64,000 nt of DNA from Shimia sagamensis (GTDB lineage Bacteria; Pseudomonadota; Alphaproteobacteria; Rhodobacterales; Rhodobacteraceae): assembly GCF_900182745.1 (NCBI RefSeq), contig NZ_FXTY01000002.1, forward strand, positions 1 to 64,000. The letters run 5' to 3'. Shown here piece after piece: positions 8,361 to 16,428 of this stretch. Numbering within the stretch: position 1 is the stretch's first letter; the number at the start of each line of letters is the position of its first letter. The notes below the pieces were generated by a model. That model ran no database searches and was not told where the DNA came from. It saw nothing but the letters and a program-made list of their open reading frames with translations. The position numbers were made by a program, and so were the translations under genes.

Positions 8361-8664
8361 TGATGTTCCTTGATGCCTCTCACCTTATTTTTGGGCGCGC
8401 GTCAGGCATGGTAACATGGGGCGATGAATTCATTAATTGTCAGCCATCTAAAAGATACAGCAACATTCTTTCGTTTCTCAAATGCAATGCGCTTCTTTTT
8501 CGCCGCGAAGCAAACAAAGCTGATCTTGGCGTGGGCCATTTGCATGGCAGCTTCATCCGCATTGCGGACCTCTGTCAAGGCGTCGATGTTGCAGGCGCAG
8601 CGAATGGCCGGTTCGGAGAATCTGCGATTGAATGAATGTCCGTTTTCTGGTCGTGAATACCTAG
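8361..8664 (+). other. Intergenic region between two minus-strand genes
   Basis: About 300 bases that must contain the catB promoter on the minus strand. The right half (8575-8640) has GCAGCGAATGGCCGG and GAATGTCCG, reminiscent of the degenerate elements in nearby gaps. A longer plus-strand frame from 8424 runs antisense through the lysR gene and is not called. Confidence 0.4.
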
Positions 8665-9549
8665 TCAGTCGATCGACTTCAGGAACTCCAAAAGGGCTCG
8701 GACTCTCGATACTAATTGCCGGCCAGGTTGTATCAAGGCTGTTAAAGGTTGCTCCGTCGTATCATGGACCTTGGTCAAGATTGGAACAAGCTGACCTGAA
8801 GCCAATGAACTGGCACCGAGGAAATCACCAAGTCGAATTATGCCTGCACCGGATACCGCAGCGTGCAAAAGCGTCTCGACGTTGTCGGATGTCAGCCTGC
8901 CTTTCACTTGCACTCTCATCGCTTGACCATTTTCGTGAAACGGCCAAGCTGCCTGATGTGGAAAGCCATTTAACAGAAGGCAATTATGATTCCGTAGATC
9001 TTGGGCTGTTTGCGGTTCTCCATACTGTGCCAAGTAACCCGGACTCGCGGCGATGACGCGCGACACTGTTCCCATAGGGATGGCTATAAGGCTGCTGTCA
9101 TCGAGATCACCCACACGGACTGTAACGTCCGCTTGGTCAGAGACCGGATCGACGCGTTGATCCGTGACAGAAATGTCGAGCGAGATATGCGGATACAACT
9201 CACTAAATTTTGTCAATTGAGGTGCAAGTTTGTGATTGGCGAAAGCAGAACCACAATTCAGACGTATATGTCCGTGAGGGTTCGCCGAGGCATCGGAAAA
9301 CTCAGCACTGGCAATCTCGATAGTCTCCAGAATGGACCGTGCTCGAGGCAGGAACGCCTCTCCTTCTGGAGTGAGAGACAGTCGCCGTGTTGATCGAAAG
9401 AAAAGTTTCGTTCCGAGATTTTCTTCCAATCTCGTTATCATACGGGAAATGCCAGACGACGTGTATCCAGTATCGGTTGCCACCGAAACGAACGTGCCGC
9501 GTTCCACCACACGGATAAAAGCTGCGATCTCAGGGGCAAGGTGCGACAT
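8665..9549 (-). CDS. LysR-family transcriptional regulator
   Basis: A full-length (294-residue) LysR protein. The N-terminal winged helix has Phe-Ile-Arg-Val-Val-Glu-Arg-Gly-Thr-Phe, Ser-Gly-Ile-Ser-Arg-Met-Ile-Thr-Arg-Leu-Glu, and Leu-Phe-Phe-Arg-Ser-Thr-Arg-Arg-Leu-Ser-Leu-Thr. The effector domain (about 90-290) contains Asp-Val-Thr-Val-Arg-Val-Gly and Ser-Gly-Ala-Gly-Ile-Ile-Arg-Leu, as in the CrgA/DmlR-like subgroup. It is divergent from the tautomerase gene with about 110 bases between starts, the classical arrangement in which the regulator controls its neighbour and itself. Confidence 0.9.
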   Translation of the reverse strand: MSHLAPEIAAFIRVVERGTFVSVATDTGYTSSGISRMITRLEENLGTKLFFRSTRRLSLTPEGEAFLPRARSILETIEIASAEFSDASANPHGHIRLNCGSAFANHKLAPQLTKFSELYPHISLDISVTDQRVDPVSDQADVTVRVGDLDDSSLIAIPMGTVSRVIAASPGYLAQYGEPQTAQDLRNHNCLLLNGFPHQAAWPFHENGQAMRVQVKGRLTSDNVETLLHAAVSGAGIIRLGDFLGASSLASGQLVPILTKVHDTTEQPLTALIQPGRQLVSRVRALLEFLKSID

Positions 9550-9659
9550 TTATTAGAGACTCAGAATCAAGACAGATGTGCAAAAGGTCACCTTTTTCTG
9601 CCTTTAGATCAACAATAGGGTCGCTGAAGTCGCTACCACTAGATCAAAGGATCGAGATT

Positions 9660-10049
9660 ATGCCACTTAACAAGCTGCATGTGCCGCAAAACTTGCCTGT
9701 CGCAACATGCCATCAAATAAACGACTTGCTCCATGATAGCCTTGTGGAAACCTGCGCCGTTAATCCAAAGGACTACTTCTGCATTGTTGCCCGTTACGGG
9801 CAGGGCGACATGATCCTGCATCCAACCTACTTGGGGATACGTGATGTTGCTGCGACTATCATCATAGACATCACCTTGTTGGCGGGACGCACAGATGAAC
9901 AGAAAGAAGCCCTATACGTTGATGTCAGAAAGCGGCTGGACGCAATAGGTTTCCCGCCTGGTAATTCAATCATCTATTTGACGGAAAATGGCCCGGTCGA
10001 CTGGTCTTTCAGTGAGCAAGGCTCTGTGAAAAAAGTTCTTGGTTTTTAG
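9660..10049 (+). CDS. Tautomerase-family protein
   Basis: A 129-residue protein of the tautomerase/MIF superfamily. The start at 9660 gives Met-Pro, so Met removal leaves the N-terminal proline that is the catalytic base in this superfamily; the in-frame start at 9576 would bury it. The core Ile-Ile-Ile-Asp-Ile-Thr-Leu-Leu-Ala-Gly-Arg-Thr-x-Glu-Gln-Lys strand-turn-helix fits two-repeat tautomerases. The C-terminal Glu-Asn-Gly-Pro-Val-Asp-Trp-Ser-Phe motif matches members often found beside LysR regulators. The substrate is unknown. It is probably activated by the divergent LysR. Confidence 0.8.
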   Translation: MPLNKLHVPQNLPVATCHQINDLLHDSLVETCAVNPKDYFCIVARYGQGDMILHPTYLGIRDVAATIIIDITLLAGRTDEQKEALYVDVRKRLDAIGFPPGNSIIYLTENGPVDWSFSEQGSVKKVLGF

Positions 10050-10423
10050 CGAGCGGACATTGGCGAAAAAGCGGAGAAAGGTGACCTTGTCCGCGCTCCT
10101 TCCGTGCCGGCGCGCCCAGTTGATGCATTTGCGGCGAAAGGCGTCTTTTGCTAGTACGCACGCCGCATAAGTGTTCCATCAATCCCTCAGATCTCGTGAC
10201 TTTGAAATGTCGCTATCTTCGCATAGCGATCTATTTTGACTTGTGGTCTTGGTCCTTGCGTGCCGGTTAATGAGCCAAAGTGCCTTTTCACGCTTTCCCT
10301 TTTTGTTTCCGATTTGGCCTGTGAAATATACAGGCCAAAGTATTGGAGCGACGAAATCGTCGCTAGATTTAGGTTCTGGCGCGGGCTGAGGTGGCGGAGT
10401 CGGCGTGGCAGAGGTCGCGCTTT

Positions 10424-10459
10424 TTGGGTTACAAATTGGGTTACAAACTGGGTTACAGG
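10424..10459 (+). repeat. 12-bp tandem repeat, three units
   Basis: TTGGGTTACAAA occurs twice in a row (10424-10435, 10436-10447) and a third diverged unit, CTGGGTTACAGG, follows directly (10448-10459). The surrounding DNA is gene-poor. Confidence 0.85.
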
Positions 10460-10565
10460 GTCCCTAATGGATTTTCGAAAAATAGTTTAAGTCATTGTTA
10501 TATATTAATTTAGGTGCAAATTTTGGTTGAGTAAATGTTCGGTTTATCCCTACCGCCGGAGCCAT

Positions 10566-10602
10566 AAAAAGCCTCTAACCTTAACGGGTTGGGGGCTTTT
10601 TT
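10566..10602 (+). terminator. Strong hairpin with T-tract (bidirectional terminator-like)
   Basis: A 15-base arm AAAAAGCCTCTAACC (10566-10580) pairs with GGTTGGGGGCTTTTT (10587-10601) through two G-T wobbles, with a 6-base loop. The right arm ends in T6, and the left A5 gives a T-tract on the other strand. It follows immediately after a tRNA-3'-like CCGGAGCCA string. Confidence 0.7.
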
Positions 10603-10927
10603 GCTTTTGGAAAGCGAATCTATTGCCTCACAATCGAATGATCAGAACCAGGTAGGTAGGCAGCATTTGCCGTGGTCGAAAATGTTCTCTGTGGAGCCGG
10701 CCGTGAGTGGTTTTTGGCACGGGCATGGCGAACGGAGTGCGGGCCTTTGACCTCCACAAAACTCTATACAGTCCAACTATTTGCGCTGTATTCTCAGCCG
10801 CAGATGTCTGAACCTCTCAATTGATGCGCACAGAACACCGCCAGAGAACACAACGAAAATTAATTGTACGTCCCCAATCAAGACGATTGGGTATTTCCCA
10901 GAAAACCACAATGAAAGTGAATTGATT

Positions 10928-11770
10928 ATGTCGATCTGGAAAGAACCATTTTTGCATTTTGCATTGTTGGGTGCCGCAATATTCGGTTGGTTTTTTGTTC
11001 TGAACCCTGATGCGGGTGGTCGACCTGAAGTAGATGAAATTGTGGTGTCGGAGCGGGTTTTTGAAGGGTTATCGGCTCGTTTTTTTGCCCAAATGAAGCG
11101 GGTTCCCACACCTGAAGAAGCGCAGGTTATGGTGGATCAATTTGTCAGAGATGAAGTTCTTGTGCGTGAAGCGCAGTCGCTTGGATTAGATCAGGGCGAC
11201 GGCGTTGTGCGCAATCGCCTGGTGCAGAAAATGGCCTTTCTAATTGCATCCGCCGCGCAGTCAGCCATGCCGGACGACGCGGTGCTGGACCAGCATTTGC
11301 AGGAGAACCCGGAGACTTTCAAAACACCTGCATTGATCAGCTTTGAACAGATAGGGTTGGCGCCTGGAACAGATGCGGCGCAGATCGAACATGTGCTGTC
11401 AGATCTGAACGCCGGAAACGCTACCCAGGACGAGATGTCGTCGTCGTTGCTGCACAGGTCCATGTCCAAGGCAACTTGGGTGCAAGTGGATGGCAATTTT
11501 GGGCGCGGGACCTTTGCCCAGTTGGAAACCTTACCTGTTGGTCAGTGGAGTGGGCCGGTTACGTCTGGCTATGGCCTGCACGCTGTTCGGGTCCTGGAAT
11601 ATCAAGCCTCTGAGTTGCCAAGTTTGGATATGGTGCGCGAACGGGTTTTAGCTGATTGGCGTAGCAGTCTGGCAGATGACCTAAGGACAGCGCAAGAAGC
11701 GGCGTTGTTGCAGGCCTATCAGGTGTCGCAACCAACCCAAGACACGCTTAAAAGCTGGATTGGCCAATGA
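10928..11770 (+). CDS. Membrane-anchored PpiC-type peptidylprolyl isomerase
   Basis: A 280-residue protein with a short cytoplasmic N-terminus, one membrane segment (about residues 9-27, with Phe-Ala-Leu-Leu-Gly-Ala-Ala-Ile-Phe), and a periplasmic part with a SurA-like helical linker (Val-Asp-Gln-Phe-Val-Arg-Asp-Glu-Val-Leu-Val-Arg-Glu-Ala) and a parvulin-like domain (about 135-245, ending Gly-Tyr-Gly-Leu-His-Ala-Val-Arg-Val). It should help fold periplasmic or membrane proteins. ATG 10928 was chosen because the membrane segment follows at once; an in-frame extension to 10781 is unlike the family. It overlaps the HupE-like gene by four bases, so the two are translationally coupled. Confidence 0.8.
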   Translation: MSIWKEPFLHFALLGAAIFGWFFVLNPDAGGRPEVDEIVVSERVFEGLSARFFAQMKRVPTPEEAQVMVDQFVRDEVLVREAQSLGLDQGDGVVRNRLVQKMAFLIASAAQSAMPDDAVLDQHLQENPETFKTPALISFEQIGLAPGTDAAQIEHVLSDLNAGNATQDEMSSSLLHRSMSKATWVQVDGNFGRGTFAQLETLPVGQWSGPVTSGYGLHAVRVLEYQASELPSLDMVRERVLADWRSSLADDLRTAQEAALLQAYQVSQPTQDTLKSWIGQ

Positions 11771-12777
11771 GTTGGCTGCGGGGGATATTATTAGGCTGTT
11801 GTGCGATTTTTATGGCGTTTTCGGCGGCTGCCCATGAGCTTGATCCCGGGTATCTAGATATTCGGGAGATCGAAACCAATACGTATCAAGTGTTTTGGCG
11901 CAAGCCTGATGTGCGTGGCAGGCCGATGCCAATTGAGGTTCGTCTACCGGAGAATTGCACGCCACAGTCCGGCCCGGATTCAGTGTCGGACGGCACTGCT
12001 TGGCAATCACATTGGGTCGCAATTTGTGATCATGGGTTGTCCGGACGGTACCTGTCTGTGGATGGGTTGGCGTATCAGAAAACGGATGTTCTGATACGCT
12101 TACAGGCGTTGGATGCGTCGCCCGTGACCAAACGGTTAACCTCAACCCAGACGACGCTGCTGATACCGGAAAAGCAAAGCTTACTGCAAGTCGGGTGGAC
12201 TTATGCAGTTCTGGGATTTGAGCATATTTTGGAAGGATGGGATCATCTTCTCTTTGTGTTTGCTCTGGTTCTCTTGATCCGCAGCAAACGGCGCCTTATC
12301 GGTGCGATCACAGCCTTCACTGTGGCCCATAGCATCACGTTGGCGCTTGCGGCTTTGGGGCACGTATCGATCCCCGGTCCACCGGTTGAGGCGATCATTG
12401 CCCTATCTGTTGTGTTCCTGGCAATCGAAATTCTTAAGCGGGAAGAGGCGAAGTTGCGGCTGTCTGAACGCGCACCCTGGATGGTGGCTTTTGCCTTTGG
12501 GCTGTTGCATGGGCTTGGATTTGCTGGAGCATTGCAGGACATCGGTCTTCCCGAAGTTGACATTGCGATGGCGCTCTTGGCATTTAATCTGGGCGTAGAG
12601 GCCGGACAGCTGGCCTTTGTCGGCGTGGTTTTGGCGGCGGGGTATGTTCTTAAGGGAGGGCTGTCCTGGCTGAATATGTTGTCCGTTAGGTTGTTGAGTA
12701 ATGCTAATCTGGTTGCGGGTTACCTCATTGGAACTGTTGCGACATTTTGGGTGGCGGAGCGAATTTATGGGTTCTGA
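11767..12777 (+). CDS. HupE/UreJ-family membrane protein
   Basis: A 336-residue protein with a signal peptide (Ala-Ala-Ala-His-Glu cleavage region), an extracytoplasmic beta-rich domain of about 130 residues, and then six or so membrane segments. The HupE/UreJ signature is seen as Phe-Glu-His-Ile-Leu-Glu-Gly-Trp-Asp-His-Leu-Leu-Phe-Val, Val-Ala-His-Ser-Ile-Thr-Leu, and Gly-Leu-Leu-His-Gly-Leu-Gly-Phe-Ala-Gly. Classical HupE/UreJ proteins move nickel; this longer form with a periplasmic domain is not proven to. No hydrogenase or urease genes are in the window. It sits between the PpiC gene (4-base overlap) and the secreted unknown (11-base overlap). Confidence 0.8.
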   Translation: MSWLRGILLGCCAIFMAFSAAAHELDPGYLDIREIETNTYQVFWRKPDVRGRPMPIEVRLPENCTPQSGPDSVSDGTAWQSHWVAICDHGLSGRYLSVDGLAYQKTDVLIRLQALDASPVTKRLTSTQTTLLIPEKQSLLQVGWTYAVLGFEHILEGWDHLLFVFALVLLIRSKRRLIGAITAFTVAHSITLALAALGHVSIPGPPVEAIIALSVVFLAIEILKREEAKLRLSERAPWMVAFAFGLLHGLGFAGALQDIGLPEVDIAMALLAFNLGVEAGQLAFVGVVLAAGYVLKGGLSWLNMLSVRLLSNANLVAGYLIGTVATFWVAERIYGF

Positions 12778-13804
12778 GCTGCCGCAATTTTTGGGGTTTC
12801 GGCGGGTGTTATGGGCGAGCGTGTGCCTGTTGTTTGTGGCAACACCTGCGGTGCCGTGCGCCTTTCACGGGTATCAGCCAAAGCCCACAATGGTGGAGCG
12901 ACTTTTGGAGGCAGACAGTATTGTTTTGGTGCGCCCCAGCGCGGCTGATCCGTTTCATTTTGAAGTCACCCAGCACCTGAAGGGCAATCAGAACGTCGTC
13001 GGTCCACCCTTTCTGGTCGACAGTACCACCCGGCGGTTGATGCAGCTTGCACCTCGAAATCAAGTCTTGTTTGCGCGTAACGCCGAGACTGGAGATTGGC
13101 ATCGGTTGGTCACTGTGGACTCAGAGTTTGATCCGATCTTGCGGGACATTTTGGAGTCTTTGTCAGAGTGGCGAGACAGTCCCTCGTCCCGGGCAGAGTT
13201 TTTTGCCAATTTCCTGGGGCATACAACACCGGGTGTCCGTGAGCTTGCTCTACGCGAACTGGATTTGGCATCCTACGCGACGCTTCAAGCGCTTAATCTA
13301 CAGGTAAATTCACCGCGATTGCGAGCCAAACTAGATGTGCTGACCCAAATGGATCTACGTGCGATCCGTATCCTACTTTTGGGGTTCAGTGCGCAAGATC
13401 CGGAGCTCAGCAAGTTTTTACGTCACAGACTCTCTCAAAGCGTAAAGAACGATGGTGATATGCTGGGGGCCTATGCGCTGAGCCTGGTTGAGCTAGACGG
13501 GCAGGCGGGCGTGAAATGGTTGGCGGAGGTCCATCTGAGAAATCAAGCCTATGCCTACAACACTCGCAGCGCGCTGGTGCAGGCCTTTGCCATGCATTTC
13601 CAAACTGGCGACGTCGCAACACGGGAACTGATCTCCCAAACTCTGTCCGCGCTTGTGCTGTTCGATGTTGATTTGGCTTACATCGTGACACTGCAATTTG
13701 GGGCTTTGGCACCAGTGGGCGCCAACGATGAAATTGATGAAGCGGGCGAAGATGACACTTTGGCGGCGTTGCGTTTGTTGGCGGTGGGCGCCCAAACAGA
13801 CTAA
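12767..13804 (+). CDS. Secreted protein of unknown function, HupE-operon partner
   Basis: A 345-residue protein that I do not recognise by family. The N-terminus has a signal peptide (hydrophobic stretch Val-Leu-Trp-Ala-Ser-Val-Cys-Leu-Leu-Phe-Val) followed by Cys-Ala-Phe-His-Gly-Tyr at the predicted start of the mature protein. A beta-rich section around Asp-Ser-Ile-Val-Leu-Val-Arg-Pro comes next, then helical repeats that resemble HEAT-like or alpha-solenoid structure (about 150-330), with an acidic tail. ATG 12767 lies inside the end of the HupE-like gene, so it is likely co-translated. The first cysteine could be a ligand or lipid site, though no clear lipobox precedes it. Its strict coupling to HupE suggests a shared role. 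Confidence 0.6.
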   Translation: MGSELPQFLGFRRVLWASVCLLFVATPAVPCAFHGYQPKPTMVERLLEADSIVLVRPSAADPFHFEVTQHLKGNQNVVGPPFLVDSTTRRLMQLAPRNQVLFARNAETGDWHRLVTVDSEFDPILRDILESLSEWRDSPSSRAEFFANFLGHTTPGVRELALRELDLASYATLQALNLQVNSPRLRAKLDVLTQMDLRAIRILLLGFSAQDPELSKFLRHRLSQSVKNDGDMLGAYALSLVELDGQAGVKWLAEVHLRNQAYAYNTRSALVQAFAMHFQTGDVATRELISQTLSALVLFDVDLAYIVTLQFGALAPVGANDEIDEAGEDDTLAALRLLAVGAQTD

Positions 13805-13851
13805 GTGAAGCGCTTGTTCTTGCAGTGGAATTTAACTCTACTTAGAACCCC

Positions 13852-14184
13852 TTAGAGTGACGGGTTAATGTAGCTCATGATTGACGTCATGCGGATCATG
13901 ACCTTGCGAATGACATGTGTGGCCTGAACGTTGTTGGTATAAATGGCAAAAGTGCCTGCGGCACCCGGTGGCAGTTTTGCGGCCGTGTCGGGATTGTCCA
14001 AGCGAACTCGAATGAGAAATGGATCGGCACGGGTTTGTCCGCTTGCAAGCACGTTTCCAGACACGTCCGCCTGGCCTTGTGACGAGAGGTCCATCAAGCA
14101 ATCTACAGTGCTCGTCAAAATTTGACCCGGCATGGTTATGATCGCTATTTCAACGGGTTGGCCACCTCTGGTTCCGCGACTTTG
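13852..14184 (-). pseudogene. Remnant of HlyD/YiaV-like membrane fusion protein (C-terminal end only)
   Basis: About 110 codons that read as the C-terminal end of an HlyD-family secretion protein: Gly-Gln-Pro-Val-Glu-Ile-Ala, Met-Pro-Gly-Gln-Ile-Leu-x-x-x-Val-Asp, Ser-Gln-Gly-Gln-Ala-Asp-x-Ser-Gly, then Gly-Ala-Ala-Gly-Thr-Phe-Ala-Ile-Tyr-Thr and His-Val-Ile-Arg-Lys-Val-Met-Ile-Arg-Met-Thr-Ser at the end. In YiaV-like proteins these motifs are the last third of a protein of about 350-380 residues. The lipoyl and coiled-coil parts are missing, and the frame is open only from about 14184. It directly abuts a broken DUF3302 gene, its usual partner, which points to one deletion across both. Confidence 0.7.
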
Positions 14185-14352
14185 GCTTTTGTTCCGTCTT
14201 CTGTGATGGCTTTTTCATAAGGATGCTGACGCTGTTTCGCAATTTTGCGGGGCTACTTCTCTAGAATGAGAAAGACCGTTATGGCGGTGATCACAAGCAC
14301 GATCAAAACCACCCAGGCTATGATGTCCAATCCATTCAAAATGTGCTTCACG
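14185..14352 (-). pseudogene. Remnant of DUF3302 (YiaW-like) inner-membrane protein with in-frame stop
   Basis: Reading right to left, the frame gives Leu-Asp-Ile-Ile-Ala-Trp and a membrane segment to Leu-Glu-Lys, then TAG at 14253-14255, then in the same frame Lys-Ile-Ala-Lys-Gln-Arg-Gln-His-Pro-Tyr-Glu-Lys-Ala-Ile, which is the DUF3302 loop motif. A sense codon mutated to TAG would explain the stop. The rest of the protein is gone, and HlyD-like sequence in another frame follows. YiaW/YiaV-type pairs normally sit next to each other, so this is one decayed operon. Confidence 0.65.
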
Positions 14353-14542
14353 AAAGTGAAAGGCGACCATTTGTTCGTGGCAGAAAATTGCGCTGCTACG
14401 ACGTAATTTATCTGAACAAGTTGAGCGGAGTATGTCCACGAGAATCCGTACCACAGAGGCTGGGAGCTTGGTGTACCACCATCCAAAGACGCAGCGCATT
14501 CCTGACGACGGATCAAAGCAACATTTCGGGATCAAGGGTATA

Positions 14543-14632
14543 TGGCGGAGAGACAGGGATTCGAACCCTGGGTCCCCGTGAAGGGACAACGGTTTTCGAG
14601 ACCGCCCCGTTCGACCACTCCGGCACCTCTCC
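14543..14632 (-). tRNA. tRNA-Ser(CGA)
   Basis: On the minus strand the sequence starts GGAGAGGTGCCGGAGTGGTC and ends TCTCTCCGCCA with an encoded CCA. The anticodon loop is CTCGAAA (anticodon CGA), flanked by GCGGT and ACCGT. A long variable arm (GTCCCTTCACGGGGAC region) and the GGTTCGAATCC T-arm are as expected for a class II serine tRNA of 90 nt. It reads UCG codons. Confidence 0.95.
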
Positions 14633-14737
14633 GTCCGATAGACCGTGGTCTTTGTGGGGCGTCGTTTAATCGGGATTGTGATGTGGCGCAAGTGGGATTT
14701 GCATTGTTTTGTGCAACAAATGATTTAGCTTAGCCCT

Positions 14738-15607
14738 ATGCAAAAGACTTCTGCCCGCGTGGCCCCGTTTGCCCACATCAAAAACCAACTTCTTGTCTTG
14801 GTGCTGTCCGTATTGACTGGCTTGGTTGCCGTTGTGTCATGGGCACAGGCTGCAGACCGGGACAATGTCGCTGCGTTTCTAAGTATCACAGGCTTTGATG
14901 TGGCGATCGATTCCATTGCGCTGTCGGCGACCTCCGCGCCGGATCTGCTTGGGATGAACCAAGGAGATTTTGGTGCACAGTGGACTGCTGTGGCAGAGGA
15001 CGTTTTTGACACCGAACTGATGCAAAACCGTGCACTCAATATTTTGGAAGCCACGCTTGACGACGAGTTATTGGCCCATGCTGCTTCGTTTTACGCGTCA
15101 GACTTGGGACAGCGGTTGGTTCAAGTTGAAAACGACAGCCACATGGCAGATGACGACGAAAAAAATCTCGTGGGCAATGCCATGCTTTCGGACATGCAGG
15201 AGAGCGAAGATCCACGCATTGACCTGTTTCGCCGCATGAGTGTGGCGATTGATCCAAATGATATTGGTCCGCAGGCGATGACGGAAATACAGGTGCGCTT
15301 TATTCTTGCGGCGTCTTACGCAGGGGTGATTGACCTGCGTACCGACGAGGATGGGCTGCGTGCGCTTTTGAATGAGAACGCTGAAGAAATGGCCGATGCA
15401 ATTGAGACGTCTTCGCTGGCCAATGCAGCCTATACTTATCGCGACTTCTCGCTTGAGGAGTTGGTGGCATACACCGAAGCTCTGGAACATCCCGATATGA
15501 TGACGGTCTATGAGCTAATGAATGCGGTGCACTTTGAGGTGATGTCGAACCGCTTTGAAGCTCTGGCGCTGCGCATGGGCGACATCCAGCCGGTTCAGGA
15601 CCTGTAA
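14738..15607 (+). CDS. DUF2059-domain exported protein
   Basis: A 289-residue protein with an N-terminal signal or membrane segment (about residues 17-38, ending Ala-Gln-Ala-Ala). The two halves have related helical patterns around Leu-Ala-His-Ala-Ala-Ser-Phe-Tyr-Ala-Ser-Asp-Leu-Gly and Leu-Glu-Glu-Leu-Val-Ala-Tyr-Thr-Glu-Ala-Leu-Glu-His-Pro. The "Tyr-x-(Ser/Glu)-x-x-Leu-Gly" type motifs are those of DUF2059. It is probably periplasmic and its role is unknown. It lies just after the tRNA and 195 bases before rplU and seems to be its own unit. Confidence 0.65.
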   Translation: MQKTSARVAPFAHIKNQLLVLVLSVLTGLVAVVSWAQAADRDNVAAFLSITGFDVAIDSIALSATSAPDLLGMNQGDFGAQWTAVAEDVFDTELMQNRALNILEATLDDELLAHAASFYASDLGQRLVQVENDSHMADDDEKNLVGNAMLSDMQESEDPRIDLFRRMSVAIDPNDIGPQAMTEIQVRFILAASYAGVIDLRTDEDGLRALLNENAEEMADAIETSSLANAAYTYRDFSLEELVAYTEALEHPDMMTVYELMNAVHFEVMSNRFEALALRMGDIQPVQDL

Positions 15608-15802
15608 GCCCTTTAAAAACGGCTTGACTTGAACAGTTTTCCACAGGATAAGCGCCCATCTGGCGTGAAGTATGCACTTTGCGCCTGATTTTTTGTAACA
15701 CAGCCCATACCAGGGCGCGCTGTTTGAGGTGGCATTCGCCAAAAACGCCAAAGCTCTCGGGCTGCGGGACCAAAGGACGCGATAAGATCGAAGGAATAGG
15801 AC

Positions 15803-16405
15803 ATGTTCGCAGTCCTGAAGACCGGCGGCAAACAGTATAAAGTACAGGCAGGCGACGTCCTGCGTGTCGAAAAACTGGCTGCAGACGCTGGCGAAAAGAT
15901 TCAATTCAACGACGTGCTTATGGTTGGCGGTGACACCACCGTTGTTGGCGCGCCTTTCGTTGAAGGTGCCGCTGTACAAGCCGACGTGATCGACCAGATC
16001 AAAGGCGAAAAGCTGATCAAATTTGTGAAGCGTCGTCGTAAGCACAGCTCCAAGCGCACCGTGGGCCACCGTCAGAAACTGACTCTGGTTCGCATCACCG
16101 ACATTCTGGCCACTGGCGCAGACAAATCCGGCGTTAAAGCTGCCATTGGTTCGGGTTCCGTATCCGCACCTGCGGCCGCAGCTCCGGCGAAACCTGCCAA
16201 AGCAGCCAAGAAAGCCGAAGCACCTGCCGCAGCCGCAGCTGACGACCTGACCGCCATCACTGGTGTTGGTCCGGCCGCAGCGAAAAAGCTGGCAGACGCA
16301 GGCATCACTTCTTACGCTCAGCTGGCAGCAGTTGACGTAGAAAGCTTTGATGCGGTTAAAGTGAAGCCTGAGTGGGTTGCGCAAGCAGCCGAACTCGCGA
16401 AGTAA
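15803..16405 (+). CDS. rplU: 50S ribosomal protein L21 with C-terminal helix-hairpin-helix extension
   Basis: Residues 1-103 are a normal L21 (Met-Phe-Ala-Val-Leu-Lys-Thr-Gly-Gly-Lys-Gln-Tyr start; Lys-Arg-Arg-Arg-Lys-His and Gly-His-Arg-Gln motifs). The total length is 200 against about 103 in E. coli. The extra part is an Ala/Lys/Pro linker (about 115-148) followed by about 50 residues with Ile-Thr-Gly-Val-Gly-Pro-Ala-Ala-Ala-Lys-Lys-Leu, a helix-hairpin-helix motif of the kind that binds nucleic acid. Such extensions are known in Rhodobacterales L21. Ribosome site AAGGAATAGG precedes the start. It is in an operon with rpmA 23 bases downstream. Confidence 0.95.
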   Translation: MFAVLKTGGKQYKVQAGDVLRVEKLAADAGEKIQFNDVLMVGGDTTVVGAPFVEGAAVQADVIDQIKGEKLIKFVKRRRKHSSKRTVGHRQKLTLVRITDILATGADKSGVKAAIGSGSVSAPAAAAPAKPAKAAKKAEAPAAAAADDLTAITGVGPAAAKKLADAGITSYAQLAAVDVESFDAVKVKPEWVAQAAELAK

Positions 16406-16428
16406 GCGAAGTATAGGAGAGCAACGAT

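Larger units (their letters stand above)
10050..10927 (+). other. Long intergenic region (about 880 bases)
   Basis: No supportable gene. From left to right it holds a decayed-repeat-like segment (GCGGACATT near 10054), a three-unit 12-base tandem repeat (10424-10459), an AT-rich tract (10485-10520), a tRNA-3'-end-like string ending in CCGCCGGAGCCA just before 10566, a strong hairpin with T-tract (10566-10602), and the leader of the PpiC gene. This mixture resembles a relict integration site. Confidence 0.45.

Noticed and set aside
8424-9056. 210-codon plus-strand frame
   Set aside because: Antisense to a full-length LysR gene with intact motifs.
10236-10490. 84-codon frame ending in Val-Thr-Asn-Trp repeats
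   Set aside because: The repeats are the 12-bp tandem repeat read in frame; the rest is Arg-rich and unlike a protein.
14253-14516. 87-codon frame as an intact gene
   Set aside because: Its end is the in-frame TAG within DUF3302, with the family motif continuing after the stop, so it is part of a pseudogene.
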